A stretch of DNA of 64,000 nucleotides from Chitinophaga pinensis DSM 2588 (GTDB lineage Bacteria; Bacteroidota; Bacteroidia; Chitinophagales; Chitinophagaceae). A program made the position numbers and the translations under genes. Positions within the stretch are counted from its first letter, which is position 1, and the number at the start of each line of letters is the position of its first letter. The notes beneath the pieces were generated by a model. That model saw nothing but the letters and a program-made list of their open reading frames with translations. It ran no database searches and was not told where the DNA came from. Below are positions 1 to 9,258 of this stretch, in pieces. Location: NCBI RefSeq assembly GCF_000024005.1, contig NC_013132.1, positions 2,164,001-2,228,000 on the forward strand, in the 5' to 3' direction.

Positions 1-2
1 TG

Positions 3-47
3 GATAACAACCCTTATATGCAACTGAACAACTATTGGTTAAGATAA
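3..47 (+). CDS. C-terminal end of a probable SusD/RagB-family lipoprotein (partial)
   Basis: Only the last 14 codons are inside the window (DNNPYMQLNNYWLR, then TAA). The NPxMxLNNYWL-type ending is common for SusD-like outer-membrane glycan-binding lipoproteins. The next genes (FAS1 and delta-60 lipoproteins) usually follow a SusC/SusD pair in Chitinophagaceae. The identity is inferred from this tail and from context. The gene stops 10 bp before the FAS1 gene, so the two are probably co-transcribed. Confidence 0.45.
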   Translation, partial: DNNPYMQLNNYWLR

Positions 48-57
48 AAACTGTTTT

Positions 58-759
58 ATGCGGACAATACTCTGTTTAATGACAGCCCTTTTGATGGTAT
101 TCACGGCCTGTAAAAAAGATGAATACTTCCAGGATTCAGGAAAACATGATCCTGCTTTTAAAGGAACTACCATGGATTACCTGGATGCGGTTCCTCTCTA
201 CTTTGATTCGCTGGCCACAATAGTGAGACTGGCAGGAATGGAAGAGGTATTCAAAAGCGATACCCTGACATTCTTCGCGCCGACCGATAGAAGTATACTC
301 CGGCTGGTACGGGAATTGAACTACAGCCTGTATTATCAGGGACACGATACAATAAAAACACTCGCTGACGTGCCACAGCGCATCTGGCAGAAGTATCTGC
401 AGATGTACATGTTCCATGGCGCTAATGAGCTGAAAGATTATCCACAGATAGATTATAACCTGCTGAATACTTATCCTGGTCAGGGATACCTGTCCTGGTT
501 CGGTACCCCCATGAATATCGGTGTTATCTACAATGATGATAACGGTGTGAAATATGTTGGCTACCGCCAGTTAACGATTGCCTGGATACCTGATCCGGCG
601 AAGCCAAAAGACAACTGGATCATTGAACGTATTGCGTCCTGTAATATCACTACCTACAATGGCGTGGTGCATACGATCAATGATAATCATCTTTATTTCG
701 GTTTCAGCGCGTATCTCTTTATCTCCGATGTGATCGCTGCAATGGAAAACGGAGGTTAA
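58..759 (+). CDS. FAS1 (fasciclin) domain lipoprotein
   Basis: A 233-residue protein with a lipoprotein signal: hydrophobic residues 5-17 end in FTAC-KK, so Cys18 is the predicted lipidation site. From about residue 38 to 225 it resembles a single divergent FAS1 domain, with 'DTLTFFAPTDRSILRL' as the typical first conserved block and 'NGVVHTINDNHLYFG' as the usual second block near the end. FAS1 domains mediate adhesion or carbohydrate binding at the cell surface. It is the first full gene of a lipoprotein operon continuing to 5505 and probably assists the upstream SusC/SusD complex. Its exact ligand is unknown. Confidence 0.8.
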   Translation: MRTILCLMTALLMVFTACKKDEYFQDSGKHDPAFKGTTMDYLDAVPLYFDSLATIVRLAGMEEVFKSDTLTFFAPTDRSILRLVRELNYSLYYQGHDTIKTLADVPQRIWQKYLQMYMFHGANELKDYPQIDYNLLNTYPGQGYLSWFGTPMNIGVIYNDDNGVKYVGYRQLTIAWIPDPAKPKDNWIIERIASCNITTYNGVVHTINDNHLYFGFSAYLFISDVIAAMENGG

Positions 760-777
760 TAAAAAAGTCAGTATCAC

Positions 778-2349
778 ATGAGAAGAATAATAACAGCAGT
801 GCTGCTGATGCTTGTCATCGCCGCCTGTAAGAAAGAAGAGAAATTCGAAGATCCTTACGCTGGTGGAAAAGAACCACTGGGTGTGCAACTGAGTACGGAA
901 ATACCGGCTCCTTCAGAAGCCGCGCCGGGTACGGTGATCACCTTTAAAGGAAAAGGACTCGTAAAACATAAAGACGCCCTGCTTTTCAATTTCAACGGAG
1001 AACCGGGTGAAATTATCAAAGTAGATTCTGCCGGCATACAGGTAAAAGTGCCTGTAACCGCCAGCACAGGTGTTACCTCTGCTACTATCGGAGACCAGAT
1101 ATTTTTTGGTCCGCTTTTCAGGGTAAGAGGAAACCTGGATATTGACCCTAACTATAAAGTAGTGGTAGGCGCTAATAACTGGGTGAATGACGTATACCGT
1201 TACGCAGATGGCAGACTTCTACTGGTAGGCGATTTCCTGGATTATGAACGTAAAGGCATTGTAAGACCTATCAGCAGGATCGTGCTGACTTCAAAGGATG
1301 GAGAAATGGACCGTAGTCTCCAGTCAGGCAGAGGTGCAGATGGTTCCCTGAACAGTATTGCCGCTCTGCCTAGTGGTAAACTGGTAGTGGGTGGCAACTT
1401 TGCTTCCTACGATATCCATCAGGCAGAAATCCACAATATTACCATACTCAATAGTAACGGTTCTTTGGATTCCATGAGTGTGAACACCTTTACAGACAAG
1501 GATACCGTGCCTGCCTTCAATGGCGGTACAGATGGCCGCATCTCCAGGCTATTTGTTCACAATAACCGCATTACCGCAGTCGGTAGTTTCAATTACTATC
1601 TACAGTTTGTATATGGTAAATCTGATTACCTGAAGGAAAGAGATTCCCTGATTACAGACAGTGTGCTGGTGCGTCAGCTGGTCCGTTTTATGCCGGACGG
1701 CTCGCTGGATTCCTCCTTTAACTATGACCTGGCCCGTCACAGGAGCTTTGACGGTCCTAATGGACCTATATCCGATGCTTATCAGCAGGCAGATGGCAAG
1801 ATTATCATCGTAGGTCGTTTTACCCGTTATAATGGCCAGCCGGCTCCATATATCGCCCGTATTAATGTAGACGGAAGCCTGGATCCTGGTTTTGGCGGTG
1901 GTGGAGCAGATAACTCTATTTTCTCTATCCGTTTCAATGAGGCCACGCAAAGGTTCGTTCTCTCAGGTAGTTTTATCAAGTTTGATAACGCACCTGCCAG
2001 TGGCCTGGTGATGCTGAAGGCAGACGGAACGACTGATGCGCAATTCAATGTACGTGGGAAAGCCAGTAACGAAAACTATTGGTGTGCACAGCAGCTGAGC
2101 AATGGCATGGTGATCGTCAACGGTAATTTCAACCGCTATGATAACGTGCACCGTAGTGGTTTCATGGTATTGGATAATACAGGTAAACTGGCCCCGGGAT
2201 ATAACAATACCGGCGACTTCTCCGGTTCCATTTCGAAGGTATTCGAGACAATCAACACTTCCGGACAAACCCAGGCACTGCTCATGGGAGGCTTTAGCCG
2301 CTTTAATGAGAAAGATATCAGTAATGTAGTCCGCCTCTTATTCAAATGA
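778..2349 (+). CDS. Lipoprotein with IPT/TIG-like domain and delta-60 repeat propeller
   Basis: A 523-residue lipoprotein (VIAACKKEE, lipidated Cys near residue 17). Residues about 35-110 look like an IPT/TIG immunoglobulin-type domain ('APGTVITFKGKGL...'). The rest is built of delta-60 repeats with the recurring pattern 'aDGkiiivGrFtrYnG...arinvDGSLDpgF', which probably form a beta-propeller (DUF5008/DUF5122-type proteins). In related genomes such proteins follow SusC/SusD/FAS1 genes and are thought to be surface-exposed accessory binding proteins. The stop codon overlaps the next start as ATGA, which indicates translational coupling. No enzymatic residues are recognisable. Confidence 0.75.
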   Translation: MRRIITAVLLMLVIAACKKEEKFEDPYAGGKEPLGVQLSTEIPAPSEAAPGTVITFKGKGLVKHKDALLFNFNGEPGEIIKVDSAGIQVKVPVTASTGVTSATIGDQIFFGPLFRVRGNLDIDPNYKVVVGANNWVNDVYRYADGRLLLVGDFLDYERKGIVRPISRIVLTSKDGEMDRSLQSGRGADGSLNSIAALPSGKLVVGGNFASYDIHQAEIHNITILNSNGSLDSMSVNTFTDKDTVPAFNGGTDGRISRLFVHNNRITAVGSFNYYLQFVYGKSDYLKERDSLITDSVLVRQLVRFMPDGSLDSSFNYDLARHRSFDGPNGPISDAYQQADGKIIIVGRFTRYNGQPAPYIARINVDGSLDPGFGGGGADNSIFSIRFNEATQRFVLSGSFIKFDNAPASGLVMLKADGTTDAQFNVRGKASNENYWCAQQLSNGMVIVNGNFNRYDNVHRSGFMVLDNTGKLAPGYNNTGDFSGSISKVFETINTSGQTQALLMGGFSRFNEKDISNVVRLLFK

Positions 2350-4091
2350 TAAAATTAATCGCATATATGAAGAAGCTCAGATGGCTGACCATCATCATCG
2401 GTGTACTTTGCGTAGCCTGTAACAAAGGCTATGACCGGATGCTGGAAAACAGGGAATATGAAGATACAACCGGTGTAACGGGCCGACAGCCTAAAATACT
2501 GTTCCTGGTAGTAGACGGCGCCCGGGGAGAATCTGTCAGAAATGCACAGGCTACTCATTTGCAGATGCTGGGAGATAATGCGATCTATTCCTGGAATAGT
2601 CTCAGCGATACACTGAACCTGAATGCGACCGCATGGGCGGATCTGCTGACCGGTGTACGCAAGGAAAAACATGGGGTGGTAAAAAGCGATTTCAGTGATA
2701 ACAGGCTGTCGCAGTATCCGGTGTTTTTTAAATACATCAAAGCGCGTATGCCTGCTTTTCGTATTGCTGCATACAGTGCTTCTGATTCATTGGGTAAGAT
2801 GCTGATCACGGACGCAGATGTAAACCGCACCTTTTCAAATGATGATGACGCAACGGAACTGGCTATAATAGATGAACTGAAGGTGGATACTGCCGGACTG
2901 ATATTCGGTCAGTTCAGCCAGGTAGCTACTGCCGGTAAAACATACGGTTATGATGTAAGTGTTCCTGAATATAAGGCCGCTATTCAGCGGGTGGATGACT
3001 ACGTCGGTAATATCATGAACGCGTTGAAACAGCGTAAGAACTATGCACATGAAAACTGGCTGGTGATCGTTACCTCTGGTAATGGTGGTCCGCACGAATT
3101 GAAGCCGGAAGACGATGATGGTACTATTCTCAGCAATCCTAAGATCAATACCTTCACGATCTTTTATTCTCCCCGCTATATGCCCAATTTCATCGACCGT
3201 CCTTATACAGGTAACCGCTATACAGGTAAGTCAGTAAGACTGTATGGTAAAACAGCAGCTACCGCTGTATATGCCGATATCAATGAAGGAAAGGAAGACC
3301 TGAACCTTGGCAAGACCAATCAAATAACCATTGCCCTGAAGATCAGAAAGAACAAAACCGTTTACGGCGATTACTCCTACACTTATCCCAATATCATCGG
3401 TAATAACCTCTCTAATGACTGGTGGAAAAACACCGGCTGGAGTATGTCACTGGAAACAAATGCCTGGGGCGTACATTATGGACAGAATGGTGCTGGTTTC
3501 AATATGGTAACCGGCGCTAATATCAGTGATGGTAAATGGCATGACCTGACAGCCGTATTCCTGAACAGAGATAATAAGCGCTTTATACGCCTGTTCACCG
3601 ACGGTAATTTCAATACGGAACAAGAAATAACCTCCTATGGAAATTTCGATAATGGATCTCCGGTGACATTAGGCTGGGTGCCGGCGAACGTTGTGGATGA
3701 TAATCGCTGGCTGAATGCCAATGTTACCGAGATCCGTTTCTGGCGCGCAGCCTTACCGGATAGTGTGATCAAAGCTTATGTATGCGCAGAAGAATTGCCT
3801 TCTTCGCATCCTTACCGGGATTACCTGATCGGCTACTGGCCCTGCCGGGATGGTTTTGGCGGCGTCTTTAAAGATCAGTCAGAGTACCGGCATGACTTTG
3901 TTATACACGGTGCTCACCAATGGGATGACTTCAATGACCTGATGTGCCCAAGTACAGCCACAAATCTGGCGCAACTGGTACCTCAGCCGGTGGATGTAGC
4001 CCGTCAGGTATTGAACTGGCTACAGATCGCCGCAGATACAAAATGGCAGATGGATGGAAGGGTATGGGTTACTTCCTATGCCAGCCTCTGA
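2346..4091 (+). CDS. Lipoprotein with alkaline-phosphatase-like fold and C-terminal LamG/DUF4983-like domain
   Basis: The start overlaps the upstream stop (ATGA). An in-frame ATG at 2367 gives a better lipoprotein signal (MKKLRWLTIIIGVLCVAC, then NKG) and may be the true start. Residues about 50-290 resemble the phosphodiesterase/alkaline-phosphatase superfamily: 'PKILFLVVDGARGESV' is the metal-site Asp region, 'ATAWADLLTGVRKEKHGV' the nucleophile Thr/Ser region and 'WLVIVTSGNGGPHE' the distal metal-site region. Residues about 300-560 form a concanavalin-like LamG fold. The usual HG of the distal motif is replaced by 'NGGPHE', so activity is uncertain. It may be a surface glycan-binding protein with a degenerate catalytic domain. 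Confidence 0.7.
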   Translation: MIKLIAYMKKLRWLTIIIGVLCVACNKGYDRMLENREYEDTTGVTGRQPKILFLVVDGARGESVRNAQATHLQMLGDNAIYSWNSLSDTLNLNATAWADLLTGVRKEKHGVVKSDFSDNRLSQYPVFFKYIKARMPAFRIAAYSASDSLGKMLITDADVNRTFSNDDDATELAIIDELKVDTAGLIFGQFSQVATAGKTYGYDVSVPEYKAAIQRVDDYVGNIMNALKQRKNYAHENWLVIVTSGNGGPHELKPEDDDGTILSNPKINTFTIFYSPRYMPNFIDRPYTGNRYTGKSVRLYGKTAATAVYADINEGKEDLNLGKTNQITIALKIRKNKTVYGDYSYTYPNIIGNNLSNDWWKNTGWSMSLETNAWGVHYGQNGAGFNMVTGANISDGKWHDLTAVFLNRDNKRFIRLFTDGNFNTEQEITSYGNFDNGSPVTLGWVPANVVDDNRWLNANVTEIRFWRAALPDSVIKAYVCAEELPSSHPYRDYLIGYWPCRDGFGGVFKDQSEYRHDFVIHGAHQWDDFNDLMCPSTATNLAQLVPQPVDVARQVLNWLQIAADTKWQMDGRVWVTSYASL

Positions 4092-4122
4092 TCATTTATT
4101 TAAAAACCGCAAATACGCTGAT

Positions 4123-5505
4123 ATGAGTCGCAATATATTCCCTGTGCTGTTGCTGCTATGTTTGTCAGGATTGTTTTCCTGCAAAAAGAATGAAAAGTTT
4201 AACGACGAACAATTATCGCCGGTGAACGTCTCTATCCGTAGTACCAACGGACGGATCACGGTGCCTTCGGGTAATAATTACACCCGTACTGTTGATAATG
4301 TCACTATTCCTGTCAATATCGTGTTGTCTGCTACAGCGCCGAAGATATTCACAGTAGATATACATGTGAATAACGACACGATCCGGCATATGATTGACGC
4401 CGGACAACTGGGCGATGCTGTATTACTGGAAGAGAGTTATTATCAGCTGGCTAAGACTGCTGAGGTCAGGTTTGGTATCGATACGATTTCTATCCCCTTA
4501 CAGGTCAGTATGCAGGCAATAGAAAAATATTATGGAAAGACCCTGGCACTCGCGATCAGTCTGGTGGATGTTGGTAAGCATAATACCCTGGACGCTACCG
4601 GAAAAATGGCGGTGTTACTGATTAATACCACAGAGGTGATCAGACAGGAGGATATTCATTATCTCTTCTTTACAGGTGGCGGGAGCGTATTGCAGCAGCC
4701 TTCCGGTACAGATCATACGTTGGGCACCAACTTTGTCGTATTACCGGTGAGCGTTACACTCGGCGGTGTAGCCGGAGGATCTTTTGCCGTGAATATCAGT
4801 ACCAGTGCTGATACGGCACAGGCATTGATTGACGATGGCACACTGGCAGGATCTACCTTGCTGAAAGAAGGAGATGACTACACCATCCCATCTACGCTGA
4901 ACTTTCCGGCCAATAGTAATACGGCAAGATTTGACCTGGTCATAAAAACAGAATCGCTGAAAAAGTATGAAGCGAATAAACCTGTGCTGGCTTTAAGTCT
5001 GAGTAATCCTACCCGTCACCTGCTGGATGAGACACGTAGTAAAGTGGTGATGAAACTGGATCCTTCCAAATTGATAGAAACTGATATCACCAATACAAAT
5101 ATCAGTTATAAGACACAGTATGAGAATAACAGTAATGCAAATGAAACTTCGGGTAAACTGATTGATAATAATGTTAATTCCAAGTTTCTGCTGGGTAGTT
5201 TCTCTACTGTATGGGCGCAACTTGAGTTTGCCACACCGATCACTACAGGCGCTTATACGATGACGTCTGCCAATGATGCACCCGAACGTGATCCTAAGAA
5301 CTGGACATTGGAAGGCTCAGATAATGGTACTGACTGGACCGTATTGGATACGCGCACAGATCAGTCTTTTGGCTCCCGTTTCCTGACAGTAAAATATACC
5401 TTTTCCAACCAGGTTGCTTTTAAGTTCTATCGCCTGAATATTACTGCTGTGAAGAGCAGCGACTTATTCCAGCTGGCAGAGTGGAGACTGTTAAAGCGCC
5501 CATAA
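4123..5505 (+). CDS. Lipoprotein with two DUF1735-like domains and a C-terminal F5/8 (discoidin) domain
   Basis: I chose ATG 4123 over the in-frame ATG at 4054 because it gives a clean lipoprotein signal (MSRNIFPVLLLLCLSGLFSC-KKN) and does not overlap the upstream gene. About 460 residues. Two DUF1735-type beta-sandwiches are suggested by the repeated pattern 'vninsDTvxxlIdxGxL.gxxlLxexxYxl', at about residues 40-165 and 190-325. A discoidin-like carbohydrate-binding domain lies at about 335-460 ('NWTLEGSDNGTDWTVLDTRTDQ', then 'FKFYRLNITAVKSSDLFQLAEWRL'). It is the last gene of the operon, before a terminator, and probably binds glycan at the cell surface. Confidence 0.8.
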   Translation: MSRNIFPVLLLLCLSGLFSCKKNEKFNDEQLSPVNVSIRSTNGRITVPSGNNYTRTVDNVTIPVNIVLSATAPKIFTVDIHVNNDTIRHMIDAGQLGDAVLLEESYYQLAKTAEVRFGIDTISIPLQVSMQAIEKYYGKTLALAISLVDVGKHNTLDATGKMAVLLINTTEVIRQEDIHYLFFTGGGSVLQQPSGTDHTLGTNFVVLPVSVTLGGVAGGSFAVNISTSADTAQALIDDGTLAGSTLLKEGDDYTIPSTLNFPANSNTARFDLVIKTESLKKYEANKPVLALSLSNPTRHLLDETRSKVVMKLDPSKLIETDITNTNISYKTQYENNSNANETSGKLIDNNVNSKFLLGSFSTVWAQLEFATPITTGAYTMTSANDAPERDPKNWTLEGSDNGTDWTVLDTRTDQSFGSRFLTVKYTFSNQVAFKFYRLNITAVKSSDLFQLAEWRLLKRP

Positions 5506-5546
5506 CTTTTTCCTGTTCCCTCGAAATCAGGAGGTTTTAGATCCGC

Positions 5547-5576
5547 AGGCCGGCAAACTTTGCCGGCCTTTCTTAT
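5547..5576 (+). terminator. Rho-independent terminator ending the lipoprotein operon
   Basis: A perfect 9-bp stem AGGCCGGCA / TGCCGGCCT (5547-5555 with 5561-5569), with a 5-nt loop and then TTCTTATTT. It lies 42 bp after the last lipoprotein gene and just before the end of a convergent gene, so it may serve both directions. Confidence 0.8.
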
Positions 5577-5586
5577 TTATAAATAT

Positions 5587-6846
5587 TTAGATGAATTTGC
5601 CTTCTTTGAAGTTATAGGTACTGGCTTTGCCATCAAGCAGGGATAAGATCAGTATTTTTCCGGCTTCTCCGTTATTGTTATCTGATTCACCGGAAAGGAT
5701 GAACAGCTGTTCTTTTATCTGCAATACCTTACTGATATTACGGAAGTTGGTGGGAATCTGCCAGCGTTTGTTTCCGCTGGTATCAACAGCCGTGATAATG
5801 ATGGTGGCGTTGGATGCAATGGATGCCTTATGCAGTATGATATGACCACCATCCGGCAGTTGTAATCTTGTCTGCGTATTTTGATTACCCCTGCTAAGCA
5901 ACTGATAAGGACCTTCGTAAAAACCAGTTTCGTTTTCGTTAAATACGCTGCTGTCAATACCTGTTGCTTTCAGAAAACCACCAAAGAGGAATACGTCCTC
6001 ACTCACCTGTTGCAGTGTGGTCGCCGGGTTGGATGCTGCTGTGGTATACAGCGAACGCCTGGGGGCTTTTGTCGCACCATAAGGTGGCTTTTCTCCCTTT
6101 TGCAGCAATGCCTGGTCATTGTCATCCATAAAAGCATACAATTGCCCGTTCTCTTTTGTAAAAGTAACCAGTTGCTCATGATAGTTGCTCACCGCCGTCT
6201 TACCGAAGTGTTGCTGCTTTTGGCTGAAGTATGTAACAATATTTATAGCTGGTGCGGGACGCGTTTGCAGGGTATTGCCATCCAGCAGGTAGGCCAGTCC
6301 GTCGGAACCTTTTATCACAACCGCCTGCAACGAATCATCATAGAGATAATTATTTACAAAATCAGGGAACAGGGAGCTTTCATTCATCAACTTATCAGCA
6401 ATATCTTTCAGGTCCTTATTACCAGCTACCAGTTTACCATCTTCTTTATTGATCACATACAGCTCGTTTCTTAAAAAGAAAAGGTATTTAGCGGACTGTC
6501 CCAGCAGGACTGCATCCCCCCAGTTCTTACCCAGGTTATTCTTTGCGTTCAGCCTAACGCTCCACAATTTTTCTCCTTTTTCCAGATCAAATGCACAGGC
6601 GTAATAACTGGAGGAGCCGGACACGCTGGTCATACCACCACCTTTACGTACAGCATGTGCATTGAACTCTTTCAGTACCCCAGCCAATACCGTCTTACCT
6701 TCACATGTATAAATGACAGCATCACTCTGTACAGTCTTTCTGCTGTGTTCATGCACGGTGGAAAAGATGATGTATATTAACCCCGCAGGAAACAGGATTC
6801 CCAATAAAATTGACAGAATAATTAAGAGCCTGCTGTTTTTAATCAT
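5587..6846 (-). CDS. Membrane-anchored PQQ-like beta-propeller protein (PA2928-like), function unknown
   Basis: A 419-residue protein with an N-terminal membrane anchor (residues about 7-29, LLIILSILLGILFPAGLIYIIF) and no obvious cleavage site. The rest has the character of a quinoprotein-like propeller: 'YACAFDLEKGEKLWSVRLNAKNN', 'LYVINKEDGKLVAGNKDL' and 'DTSGNKRWQIPTNFRNISKVL' look like successive blades with a Trp near the blade end. I see no catalytic residues. It resembles proteins named PA2928 family, but this is from memory and uncertain. It is divergent from the following gene, with 76 bp between the starts that must hold both promoters. Confidence 0.6.
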   Translation of the reverse strand: MIKNSRLLIILSILLGILFPAGLIYIIFSTVHEHSRKTVQSDAVIYTCEGKTVLAGVLKEFNAHAVRKGGGMTSVSGSSSYYACAFDLEKGEKLWSVRLNAKNNLGKNWGDAVLLGQSAKYLFFLRNELYVINKEDGKLVAGNKDLKDIADKLMNESSLFPDFVNNYLYDDSLQAVVIKGSDGLAYLLDGNTLQTRPAPAINIVTYFSQKQQHFGKTAVSNYHEQLVTFTKENGQLYAFMDDNDQALLQKGEKPPYGATKAPRRSLYTTAASNPATTLQQVSEDVFLFGGFLKATGIDSSVFNENETGFYEGPYQLLSRGNQNTQTRLQLPDGGHIILHKASIASNATIIITAVDTSGNKRWQIPTNFRNISKVLQIKEQLFILSGESDNNNGEAGKILILSLLDGKASTYNFKEGKFI

Positions 6847-6922
6847 ATGTATATTTAAAAGTCGCTACAGGGCCACAAGTTATAAAATTATTAATTTGGG
6901 TGTGTTTTAAAGTATTATATCT

Positions 6923-7450
6923 ATGTTTAGAATCATACTGTTATTATTAATAGGAGCGCCTGCAATGGCGCAGACGGACAGTGTGCTGGAGCATATCCGC
7001 GAGCAGTATCAGACAGTGAATACGCAAATCGGTCAATACAGAAAAACAGAGGTGAATATGGAGGGGATCAGTACTGAAGGTGCAGTACTAGAAGGGTATT
7101 ATGCAGGAGATACGTTGAAATTGCTCGTGCACGATATCTTTGGAGAAATGGGACATAAGCGGCTGGAAGTCTATTATGAAGCGGAAAAGCCCGTGTTCTG
7201 TTACAGGCGTGTATATACATATGCTGTGCCTATGTACGATTCCGCGTTTGCCAATACGCAGGTAACTGTCAGTGAAAACAGGGCTTATTTTAAGGATGGT
7301 AAAATGATTCGTTGGATAGATGATAAAAACAAAACTTTTCAGCAGCGGAATAGTCTATTTGTAAAGACAGAGAAGGATTATCTGAAAACGGCAGTAGATT
7401 TGCGTAAAGTTATAAAGACAGGCCGTTACGATCAACGGGACTGGCAATAA
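6923..7450 (+). CDS. Small secreted protein of unknown function
   Basis: A 175-residue protein with a signal peptide (MFRIILLLLIGAPAMA-QTD, cleavage after residue 16). The mature part is rich in beta-strand-like and charged segments ('VNMEGISTEGAVLEGYYAGDTLKLL', 'AYFKDGKMIRWID'). I do not recognise a family. It is followed 16 bp later by the macrodomain gene and may be co-transcribed with it, which does not by itself give a function. It is probably periplasmic. Confidence 0.6.
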   Translation: MFRIILLLLIGAPAMAQTDSVLEHIREQYQTVNTQIGQYRKTEVNMEGISTEGAVLEGYYAGDTLKLLVHDIFGEMGHKRLEVYYEAEKPVFCYRRVYTYAVPMYDSAFANTQVTVSENRAYFKDGKMIRWIDDKNKTFQQRNSLFVKTEKDYLKTAVDLRKVIKTGRYDQRDWQ

Positions 7451-7466
7451 AACATATGACTGACAT

Positions 7467-7985
7467 ATGAAGATTACATTAATACAAGGAGATATCACCC
7501 AGATAAAAGTAGATGCCATCGTAAATGCCGCTAATTCTTCTTTATTAGGCGGAGGTGGTGTAGATGGCGCCATACACCGGGCGGGTGGCCCTGCTATACT
7601 GGAGGAGTGTCGCAGGATCAGGGACAGGCAGGGGAGATGTGCTACCGGCGAAGCAGTGATTACTACAGCAGGTAAATTGCCTGCGAAATATGTGATCCAT
7701 ACAGTAGGGCCTGTATGGAATAAAGGTAACGACGAAGAGAAGAGATTATTAAGAAACGCTTATATCAATAGCCTGTTGCTGGCTGTGAAGCATGGCGTAG
7801 AGACGATTGCCTTTCCGAATATCAGCACCGGCGTATATCATTTTCCCAAACCAATTGCCGCTGAAATTGCGGTAGCTGCAGTGAAAGAATTTCTTGCACA
7901 GGATAACAGGATCACCAACCTGGTATTTGTGTGTCATGAAAAAGAAAACTATGATATCTATTCGGAGTTGTTATCCCGTAATTAG
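7467..7985 (+). CDS. Macrodomain protein, probable O-acetyl-ADP-ribose deacetylase / ADP-ribosyl hydrolase (YmdB/MacroD type)
   Basis: At 172 residues the protein is one whole macrodomain, the usual length of YmdB/MacroD enzymes. It has '[34 protein letters not shown]' at residues about 8-41 (adenosine and distal-ribose loop with the catalytic NAAN and [10 protein letters not shown] motifs), 'VIHTVGPVW' and '[14 protein letters not shown]' (phosphate-binding loop). These proteins hydrolyse O-acetyl-ADP-ribose and mono-ADP-ribose esters in the cytoplasm. A candidate ADP-ribosyltransferase lies far away in this window (54272-54907), but the two are not linked. Confidence 0.93.
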   Translation: MKITLIQGDITQIKVDAIVNAANSSLLGGGGVDGAIHRAGGPAILEECRRIRDRQGRCATGEAVITTAGKLPAKYVIHTVGPVWNKGNDEEKRLLRNAYINSLLLAVKHGVETIAFPNISTGVYHFPKPIAAEIAVAAVKEFLAQDNRITNLVFVCHEKENYDIYSELLSRN

Positions 7986-8009
7986 ACTCATATTGATTGC
8001 CAGCAAACT

Positions 8010-8074
8010 GATGTGAGAAAAAGAAAACGCGCAGACACATAAAAAATGTCTGCGCGTTTTTCTTTTTCTCACAT
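8010..8074 (+). terminator. Long hairpin terminator after the macrodomain gene
   Basis: The arms run from about 8010 to 8037 and from about 8047 to 8074 (GATGTGAG... to ...CTCACATC) and match over roughly 28 bp with a single one-base bulge in the A/T tract. The core is CGCGCAGACA / TGTCTGCGCG, followed by a T-rich arm. It separates the macrodomain gene from the GH172 gene. Confidence 0.8.
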
Positions 8075-8103
8075 CATTTTGTACTTTATATCCAAAGCAA
8101 AAG

Positions 8104-9258
8104 ATGATGAAAAAATTCCCGTTATTATTACTTGTACTCTGTTGCTGTATGCCATTGTTTGCGCAGCAATTCAATGGTCTGGATATGAATATGGGTAACC
8201 TCTACCGACTATCCAATGCGAAGACCCGCTCTATCAGTCCTGAGAATTTTACCGGTGAAAAAGGAAAAGGCGGGATGGCTGTTCCGCAGAAAGATGCAGC
8301 GCCCAATACGGCTAATGCCACGGGGCCGGCACGTGAGCTGGGACAGGGATGGAAGGTGAATCCTTTTGTGATCATCAAACCAGGGCAGACCTTTACGATG
8401 GCTGAAATAACAGGTCCGGGTGCTATTCAGCATATCTGGATGACACCTACAGGAGTATGGCGGTATTCTATTCTGCGCGTGTACTGGGATGATGAAAAGG
8501 AGCCTTCTGTAGAATGTCCGGTAGGTGATTTTTTTGGAATGGCCTGGAATGAATATGCACCATTGAATTCAATGGCGATCACTGTCAATCCAGGAAGTGC
8601 TTTTAATAGCTACTGGATGATGCCTTTCCGGAAGAAGTGCCGTATTACGATGGAAAACATCAATACAGAGCAGATGACGTTGTATTACCAGGTGGACTAT
8701 ACCCTGACGGATGTACCTGACGATGCGGCTTATTTCCATGCGCAATTCCGTCGTACCAATCCGGATACCACATCCGATTATGTGCTGGTGGATAATATCA
8801 AGGGGAAGGGACAGTATGTGGGTACTTTTATGGCGCTGGGTGTGAATAACTCTGGCTGGTGGGGTGAAGGGGAGATTAAATTCTTTATGGACGGAGATAA
8901 TAAGTTTCCTACTATCTGTGGTACAGGTACGGAAGACTATTTCTGCGGATCATACAATTTTGACCGGGGAGGAAAGTATATGGAGTTTTGTACACCGTAT
9001 GCGGGTTTACATCAGGTGATACGGCCGGATGGCACTTACCGGGCGCGTCAGCGGTTTGGTATGTATCGCTGGCATATTATGGATCCTGTGCGTTTTGATA
9101 AGGATCTGAAGGTCACTATACAAGACCTCGGTTGGCGGGAAGGCGGCCGTTATCTGCAGCAGCATTCTGACATCTCATCTGTGGTGTACTGGTACCAGAC
9201 GGAGCCGCATCAGCCATTCCCAAAACTGCCTGTAAAAGACAAGCTGGAAGTTTATTGA
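8104..9258 (+). CDS. Glycoside hydrolase family 172 (DUF2961) enzyme
   Basis: A 384-residue protein with a signal peptide (MMKKFPLLLLVLCCCMPLFA-QQF). The body matches the DUF2961/GH172 fold: 'YRLSNAKTRSISPENFTGEKGKGG' at the mature N-terminus, 'GPGAIQHIWMT', 'LRVYWDDEKEPSVECPVGDFFG' and 'GTGTEDYFCGSYNF'. GH172 members act on difructose dianhydride, alpha-D-fructofuranosides or D-arabinofuranosides. The substrate here cannot be told from sequence. The length (about 365 mature residues) is typical. Its 3' end overlaps the convergent response-regulator gene by 7 bp. Confidence 0.9.
   Translation: MMKKFPLLLLVLCCCMPLFAQQFNGLDMNMGNLYRLSNAKTRSISPENFTGEKGKGGMAVPQKDAAPNTANATGPARELGQGWKVNPFVIIKPGQTFTMAEITGPGAIQHIWMTPTGVWRYSILRVYWDDEKEPSVECPVGDFFGMAWNEYAPLNSMAITVNPGSAFNSYWMMPFRKKCRITMENINTEQMTLYYQVDYTLTDVPDDAAYFHAQFRRTNPDTTSDYVLVDNIKGKGQYVGTFMALGVNNSGWWGEGEIKFFMDGDNKFPTICGTGTEDYFCGSYNFDRGGKYMEFCTPYAGLHQVIRPDGTYRARQRFGMYRWHIMDPVRFDKDLKVTIQDLGWREGGRYLQQHSDISSVVYWYQTEPHQPFPKLPVKDKLEVY

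Noticed and set aside
5881..6474. 197-codon forward frame
   Set aside because: It lies wholly antisense to the PQQ-propeller gene, is Cys/Leu-rich and lacks domain features; a shadow frame.
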